DNA of 64,000 bases from Epiperipatus broadwayi (taxonomy: Eukaryota; Onychophora; Udeonychophora; Euonychophora; Peripatidae), in assembly GCA_028023455.1 (NCBI GenBank), contig JAQFVV010006450.1, positions 845,501 to 909,500 on the forward strand, given 5' to 3'. Below are positions 58,653-64,000 of the stretch, piece after piece (position 1 is the stretch's first letter; each line of letters starts with the position of its first letter). The position numbers and the translations under genes are program-made. The notes beneath the pieces are model-generated. The model had not been told where the DNA came from and did no database searches. It saw only the letters and a program-made list of their open reading frames with translations.

Positions 58653-59285
58653 GAGAAAGGTAAATAACCCTATGTGTGTGTGTTTTTTACATTAAAAAAT
58701 CAGATATATTAATCTTTAACTGAGGTTTAAAGTTTATATATGTGCTAGAGATTATCTCTAGTTTAGTACATGATTAGTGATAATCATTACTGTATTTATC
58801 TGAGATGGATGTTGTCAAAGTTGTGGGTGGATTAAGTTTGCCACATGTAAATCAAAATATAACAATTTACTATAGATACTCTTCATACAATAAAGATATA
58901 TATAAGAGATGATGTTCTGGGCCAACTGATGAGTGCTGGTTTATCTTGAAATGCATCTTGGGGGTCATTTGTCTTTTATTGTATATTTATTTTTAAGAAT
59001 TTAAAAAGAACGTGGAAGTATGGAGATTGTTTAATATATTTATAAAGATATTACACATGGGAAAGAGAAAACTAAATAACTCCATGTGTGTGTGTGTTTT
59101 TACATTAAAAAAATCATATATTAATCTTTAACTGAGGTTTAAAGTTTATATCTGTGTTAGAGATTATCTCTAGTTTAGTAAATGATTAATGATAATCATT
59201 ACTGTATTTAACTGAAGTGGATGTCAAAGTTGTGGGTAGAGTAAGTTTGACACTTGTAAATCAAAATATAACTACTGTATTTAAT
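58553..59285 (+). repeat. 405 bp tandem unit bounded by hammerhead cleavage positions
   Basis: The stretch after GAAATGCATC at 58543-58552 begins TTGGGGGTCATTTGTC and continues until the same GAAATGCATC at 58948-58957, giving a 405-base unit. A second unit (TTGGGGGTCATTTGTC from 58958) is about 88% identical but stops near 59285, before its own hammerhead. Shared landmarks are TTTACATTAAAAAATCA, GAGATTATCTCTAGTTTAGT and AAAGTTGTGGGTAGA/TAAGTTTG. Head-to-tail units cut at hammerhead sites are the DNA layout of retrozymes and of the terminal repeats of Penelope-like elements. Confidence 0.75.
58909..58969 (+). ncRNA. Hammerhead ribozyme fold, locus D (damaged stem II)
   Basis: Core CTGATGA (58926-58932) and GAAA (58948-58951) are intact. 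Stem III is the mini hairpin ATGCAT, the cleavage site would be after the C of ATC (58957), and the return strand TTGGGGGTCAT pairs with GCCAA (4 bp) and, after an internal loop, with ATGAT. The stem II 3' strand reads TCTT instead of GCAC, so GTGC has no partner; this copy should fold poorly. Confidence 0.6.
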
Positions 59286-59373
59286 AATTCCATTTGATTA
59301 GTCAAACTAAGATTATATTTTTATTCTCCTCAGTTTTTGTAATCAATATAGGAATTCTTATTTCAAATGTACT

Positions 59374-59385
59374 ACTATCACCATT
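59374..59385 (+). repeat. Left target-site duplication of LINE copy 2
   Basis: ACTATCACCATT, repeated exactly at 62133-62144. Confidence 0.85.
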
Positions 59386-59998
59386 ACGATCTTGAAATAT
59401 GTATTTTCTGTTAGTCAAAATATAATCCAATTCTGCTGTACCTTCATTTGGATGCTTCCATGTCCATTTCCTTTTAACCTTTTTCTCAAAAAAAGAATTC
59501 ATAATATAAAGTTTTTCTTTTTTCTGCAAACTCCACAAGTCTATGTCCTCCCTCATTTCTATTACCATAACCAAAATTACCTACAGCATTTTCATCTTTC
59601 ATTTGTTTACCAATTCTAGCATTAAAGTCTCCCATAACAATTTTAAAATGTTGTTTACTCTGATCAAAAGCCTTTTGTACATCCATATAAAAATCTTCTA
59701 CTACTTCATCACTATGAGAGCTTGTTGGGGCATAAACCTGCTATTAAGTTGTAAAACTAATCTTGCCACCCTGTCTGATACACCATCAATCTCCACAATG
59801 TTATTCTTCCATTTTTTATTTATAATGAAACCTACTCCACTTGTATTTCCAATATTTATGCCTTTATAGTAGAGTACATGTCCACTTTTTAAATCAATTG
59901 TTTCTTCAGCTTTTCTTCTAACTTCACAAACTCCAATAAGGTCCCATTTAATATAAGACAGTTCTTCTTTTAACTCTTGCAATCTTCCTTCACTTAAT
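59386..59998 (-). pseudogene. LINE endonuclease module, inverted
   Basis: On the minus strand: GRLQELKEELSYIKWDL, then IGVCEVRRKAEETIDLKSGH (metal-binding Glu kept), NTSGVGFIINKKWKNNIVEI, VARLVLQLNSR, a frameshift where about 20 bases are lost, then DVQKAFDQSKQHFKIVMGDF, NARIGKQMKDENAVGNFGYG, a second frameshift in a run of A near 59520, NSFFEKKVKRKWTWKHPN and ELDYILTNRKYIFQD. All main APE-endonuclease blocks are visible. The frames that run on to 59302 leave the element and enter flanking DNA. Confidence 0.87.
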
Positions 59999-60900
59999 AC
60001 AGGAAGTGATCATCGATTAGTAAGATGTAAGATACATATTAATGCAAAACTAGAGAGACAAAAATTAATAAGAAAAACAATATTTACAGTTGATATTCTT
60101 AATCTTCAGAAACATTCTAATGAATTTAAATTAGAACGTACAAATCGGTTTCAAGTATTAGTAGATTTTGAACATGATTCAGATTTGAATGAAATTAATA
60201 GGAAAATAACTGATACACTTTTAAAAACTGCAACAAAGATAGCTGGTAAAAAAACAGCCATTGATCAATAAAATTTCTACTGAAACTAGAGAATTTATGA
60301 AGAAAAGAAGGAATATGAAGATATACAAAAATGATGCATTAAGAAGGATTGAATATCTCGAATTTTGTAAAATGGTGCGGAAAAGAGTTGAAAATGATAT
60401 AAGAAAGTATAATTGTGAACTAGCAAGGAAAGCTGTAGAAGAGAACAAAAGTCTAAAGAGTGTAAAACAACATTTTGGTATTGGTAGGAAATTTATATCT
60501 GCAATAAGAAAAAAGATGGCATTATTACTAAAAAGAGAGATGACATCATGAAACGTGTAGAAGACTTCTATCAAGAATTATATAGTAATAAAGAACAAGT
60601 ACCTCCTATACCTATTATATCTTCTGAATTGCCCAGAATTTTGAACGAGGAAGTGAGACATGCAATTAAAATTTATGAAGAAAGGGAAGGCTCCAGGTAA
60701 TGATGGAATTATAATTGATATATTAAAAGAAACAGGTGAAGAAATATAATTTTTTTTAGTAAAGTTATATTCCAAATGTCTAAATGATAAAGATGTTCCA
60801 GATGATTGGAAGAATGCAGTATTAATATTAATGTTTAAAAAAGGTGATAAAGAAGATATTAAAAATTACAGACCTATCAGTCTTTTATCAGTTTTGTACA
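59999..60900 (+). pseudogene. LINE linker and RT fingers, copy 2
   Basis: The module opens with SDHRLVRCKIH-like codons (the end of the endonuclease in copy 1) and continues through an open stretch at 60261-60551 (KISTETREFMKKRRNMKIYK, DIRKYNCELARKAVEENKSL), a frameshift near 60515, the K-G-K-A-P-G-N-D-G block (about 60682-60708) and LIFKKGDKEDIKNYRPISLL with LSVLYKILL (about 60826-60910). PISLLSVLYK is complete here, unlike copy 1. A base loss in the following T-run breaks the frame at about 60907. Confidence 0.85.
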
Positions 60901-61708
60901 AAATTTTACTAAGATAATTACAACTCGTCTACAGAGAACACTGGACTTCCACCAACCAAGAGAACAAGCTGGATTTAAAAGTGGTTTTAGTACAGTAGAT
61001 CATATCCAGGTATTGAGAGAAGTTATAGAAAGGACAAATGAATATGAGTTGCCATTATGCTTAGGATTTGTAGATTATGAAAAGGCATTTGATTCTATAA
61101 ACATTTCTTCAGTGATTAAAGCATTGGATCATCAAGGTATAGATCCAGGATATTGTCATATTTTAACGAATATTTATAAAAATGCAACAGCAACAATTAG
61201 ACTACATAATGATAGTAGGAAAGTTAACATTGAGAAGAGTGTAAGATAGGGTGACTCCATATCTTCAAAACTTTTTACAGCAGTGCTGCTACAAGTATTT
61301 TGTGGATTAAAATGGGAAGCTGAAGGAGTGAAAGTAAATGGAGATTATTTAAGTCATTTAGATTTTGCCGATGATGTAGTTGTTTTTGCAAATAATGCTT
61401 TAGAGTTACAGGAAATGTTGCAGGAGTTATCAGATGAAAATAGGAAATTAGGACTAAAGATAAATGTTAAAAAGACTAAAGTAATCTTTGATAGATTTTC
61501 TCAAAATATGAAAATAAAGATTGATTATGATGAATTAGAAGAAGTTAACAGTTACAAATACCTTGGTCAGATTATTAATACAGATGGAAACATAATGGAT
61601 GAAATTAATCATAGAATTAAACTTGGTTGGAGTGCTTTTGGTAGAAATAACTTGATATTAAAAGGAAATATGCCTATGTGTTTGAAAAGGAAGGTTTTTA
61701 ATAAATGA
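60901..61708 (+). pseudogene. LINE RT palm and thumb, copy 2
   Basis: EQAGFKSGFSTVDHIQVLRE (about 60962-61021) leads into the open stretch 61013-61249 with LCLGFVDYEKAFDSINISSV (motif A, Asp present) and YKNATATIRL. The Q-G-D-S block is broken by a TAG stop where Gln is expected (about 61246). The next stretch, 61283-61708, has HLDFADDVVVFANN (motif C, both Asp present), LGLKINVKKTKVIF, SYKYLGQIINTDGN and CLKRKVFNK, ending at a TGA where copy 1 has a Cys codon. It would read through only with two repaired stops. Confidence 0.87.
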
Positions 61709-62132
61709 GTTTTGCCAGTTCTTACTTATGGATCTGAGACTTGGACACTTAATAGAATAACAATACAGTGACTTCAAACCACTCAAAGAAGTATAGAGAA
61801 ATGCATGTTGGGAGTAACAAGAAGAGATCGAAAATGCAATGTATGGCTAAGAGAACAAACAGATGTTACTGATCTCCTTGAAAAAATGAAAAGACTGAAG
61901 TGGAGTTGGGCTGGACATATTGCTAGAAGAGATGATAATAGATGGACAATTGAAATTTTAAATTGGATTCCAAGAGATTGTAAAAGACCCAGAAAGAGAC
62001 CACATGTGAGATGGATGGATGAAATAAGAAAGTGTGCCGGGGTGATGTGGAGAATAGAAGCTAAAGATGGATTGAACTTGGAGAGACCTTCATCCTGCAG
62101 TGGATTGATAATGGTTGATGATGATGATGATG
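61709..62132 (+). pseudogene. LINE C-terminal tail and 3' end, copy 2
   Basis: After VLPVLTYGSETWTLNR the frame 61805-62132 gives MLGVTRRDRKCNVWLREQTD, LKWSWAGHIARRDDNRWT and RPRKRPHVRWMDEIRKCAGV, the Trp-rich tail typical of RTE-like LINEs. SCSGLIMV then leads into a run of Asp codons that is in fact the (GAT)n 3' tail. The frame running past 62132 is flanking DNA. Confidence 0.87.
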
Positions 62133-62144
62133 ACTATCACCATT
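62133..62144 (+). repeat. Right target-site duplication of LINE copy 2
   Basis: ACTATCACCATT, copy of 59374-59385. Confidence 0.85.
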
Positions 62145-62684
62145 TCTGTAAGGTTTTTTTTTGGGGGGAGGGGGCAGGGAATATTTAATGTTGAGTGTCC
62201 CTGACTCAAAAATTAAAAGTTTGTTGATTGATTTTCAGCTGAGGAAAGAAAAACAAAATCAATCTGGTTATTTTATAATAGAAACATCTGTCATTTTGAT
62301 ATTTGAATATCATTTGATCCCCTCAGCAACTGATCATATGATATAATAATAAAATGAACATTGTTTTTGACTTCACAAGTTCTGCCCACCATAATGCTTA
62401 TATACAATATAATTGCACCTATCTGGAAGGCAAATAGATGCAGTTGAAGATATAACTTTATTATTCACTTTCCCATAACTTTGTTCAAATAAGTCAAATG
62501 TTTATTCCTGTATATATTTATCATATATAGATATGCATCTGTTTTACATGAAAACATTTGATTATATATTCACATGCATGTATACCTATTTAAATGATAA
62601 AATGATATCTTTTTAAAATCCTTTTATCTCTCCAATTGTATAACTGTGTACAAATCAGAACATTATAGTTATTGAAATCAAAAG
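62145..62684. other. Stretch without recognised feature
   Basis: A G-rich run follows at 62161-62177 (oligo-T then GGGGGGAGGGGGCAGGG). No gene is seen. Confidence 0.5.
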
Positions 62685-62757
62685 GGCCTCTTGATGCAAT
62701 GGTACTTACTGCATCATGCTACCAATACCTCTGATTTGGATTTGAAATTGTGCTGAA
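62685..62757 (+). repeat. tRNA-like pseudogene or SINE head
   Basis: GGCCTCTTGATGCAATGGTA matches the 5' half of a tRNA (box A TGATGCAATGGTA; Trp- or Met-like by eye), and GGATTTGAAATTGTG sits at the box B position but is decayed. No intact cloverleaf. Confidence 0.5.
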
Positions 62758-64000
62758 TGGACAAGTTTTGAGATTTTGAGTGTGTGTATGGGTGGGGGGG
62801 GTAATAGATTTAGAGCCAACTTAGTTAAACATTTAATATTAAATAGCAATCAATATATATCCCTCTTAGCTGCAAGGTAAATCAAGAATAGAAAACTATC
62901 TAAATCCTCACCATCTAATAATTGGAAAGTCTGATGCCTTTTTCCTTATTTATTTATGAAAAGCTGTTGAAGAAGCTTTCACATTGTTGCGATCTATTTA
63001 AAGCCTTTGAGATATGACACAAGTGCTGATTGACTAGTTATTATCAAATGATCACTTTTCTCCTAACTTCTATTACAGCAGTATTAATATTGAATAATAA
63101 GTATGACAAATGAAATTTATTATAATGTTCTATTTTGTTCATTATTATTTTTGTTGGTTATGCATTATTTAGAATGATTTTTATTTAATCACATAATTCA
63201 CAAAATACAGATATTAAATTGTAATACAAATTACATTCCATAATTAAATTAAAAAAACTCTTCTATTTTTTTGGTTTTTGCTTTTTCTATAAAACAACAA
63301 TTATCCTATTTATTGTTTTATAGTAAAAAACATATTAATGTAATAATTTTTTACAAATATTAAATTATATAGCACTAGTGATATATAATAACATATTTGG
63401 AAAGCTTCCAAAGCACTAGTTATATTATTAGAACATCCTCTATGCTGTAAATTTTAATTTGCAACAAATTATTTTAGTATTGGAGAGCATTATAATGGAG
63501 CCACAATTTGTGTTATTTTGTTTCAAGCCCTCTTTATGTATGCTATATATATATATATATGATTACAATACATACCTCCCCTCATTTTATTTAAACCTTT
63601 CAATATGCACATATATCAATACATACTTTTTATATGTATAGTATGCACATGTAAATTAAGATTATTGTATTAAAAAAATTGAAAATAGTGTAGTTATTAT
63701 TAATATGTTAAGGGAATACATTTACATGTAATTTACTGTTTGTGTGTTCACTCATTTACATTCACTCAAAAAAAAATTTTAAAAATGTTACTATATCATA
63801 TTTTCATTTTTTAAAATAAAATGAGTGCAAAGTGACATAATAGCTATCTGATTATCACTCTCTAGTTTTTCTAATGTTTTTAAGTCTATATCTGCTTTGG
63901 AATCTATATAGTCACTCTTCCTTGCTGCTACCATTTTCAGGTCCAGTTACATTTTTTAAACTTTAACCTTTTTACTGGCAAAGCAGCCATATTTCATATT
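62758..64000. other. A+T-rich stretch to window end
   Basis: G-run near 62791-62800, (TA)n near 63545-63560. A direct repeat AGCACTAGT lies at about 63371 and 63411. No gene or element was recognised. Confidence 0.5.

Larger units (their letters stand above)
59386..62132. mobile_element. RTE-like LINE, copy 2, with 5' inversion
   Basis: The insertion has two modules: an inverted 5' module (59386-59998, endonuclease on the minus strand) and a forward 3' module (59999-62132, reverse transcriptase to tail on the plus strand). In copy 1 the outer end of the inverted module (CAAGATTGTAAT, about 6372) and the start of the forward module (ACAGGAAGTAATCATCG, about 6401) lie less than 40 bases apart, as expected if one RNA was copied from two primers. 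Exact 12 bp target duplications flank the whole. The 3' tail is (GAT)n. It is 5'-truncated at the same SSEERLQE region as copy 1. Confidence 0.92.

Overview
The window looks like gene-poor, strongly A+T-rich metazoan DNA made almost entirely of transposable elements, their decayed remains and tandem repeats. I recognise no host protein-coding gene. The retrotransposon types, tRNA-headed short elements, long-arm inverted-repeat elements and ribozyme-bearing repeats would fit a marine invertebrate, possibly a mollusc or cephalopod. That placement is inference only, since nothing here fixes the species.

Layout. 1-5.2 kb: small inverted-repeat elements and a 1.8 kb terminal-inverted-repeat (TIR) element (2466-4265) filled with degenerate tandem repeats. 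5.2-8.7 kb: a second TIR element split by an RTE-like LINE, followed by a scrap of another LINE (8881-8976). 9.7-15.2 kb: a minisatellite, degenerate tandem repeats, a 460 bp MITE and a 2.25 kb foldback made of a ~338 bp repeat in both orientations. 15.3-18.7 kb: a 295 bp retroposon with a hammerhead-ribozyme fold (12 bp target duplication) and a minus-strand LINE of another lineage. 21.9-26.6 kb: a second hammerhead repeat, a 532 bp solo LTR (TG...CA ends, 5 bp duplication) and a 399 bp hAT-type element (8 bp duplication). 32.9-35.8 kb: degenerate tandem repeats and a 1.5 kb TIR element with ~181 bp internal repeats. 35.6-50.4 kb: a tRNA-headed SINE family and an unrelated SINE with a perfect 13 bp duplication. 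51.8-52.1 kb: a MITE with ~110 bp arms. 58.4-59.3 kb: a tandem repeat whose 405 bp unit is bounded by hammerhead cleavage positions. 59.4-62.1 kb: a second copy of the RTE-like LINE with a textbook 5' inversion (twin priming) and a 12 bp target duplication.

The strongest unlisted signal is the hammerhead motif. At four places (15409-15464 minus, 22152-22210 plus, 58455-58510 minus, 58909-58969 plus) the core CTGATGA is followed by a short hairpin, then GAAA or AAAA, a tiny stem III, and a strand that pairs back with the sequence before CTGATGA. Stems I and II show compensatory changes between loci. Each copy carries at least one damaging change, so these are probably fossils of an active self-cleaving RNA family resembling the SINE-like hammerhead repeats and retrozymes of other animals.

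No genes act together in a pathway here. The only functional logic is parasitic: LINE machinery (now broken) plausibly mobilised the SINE-like and ribozyme-bearing repeats, and lost DNA transposases mobilised the TIR elements.
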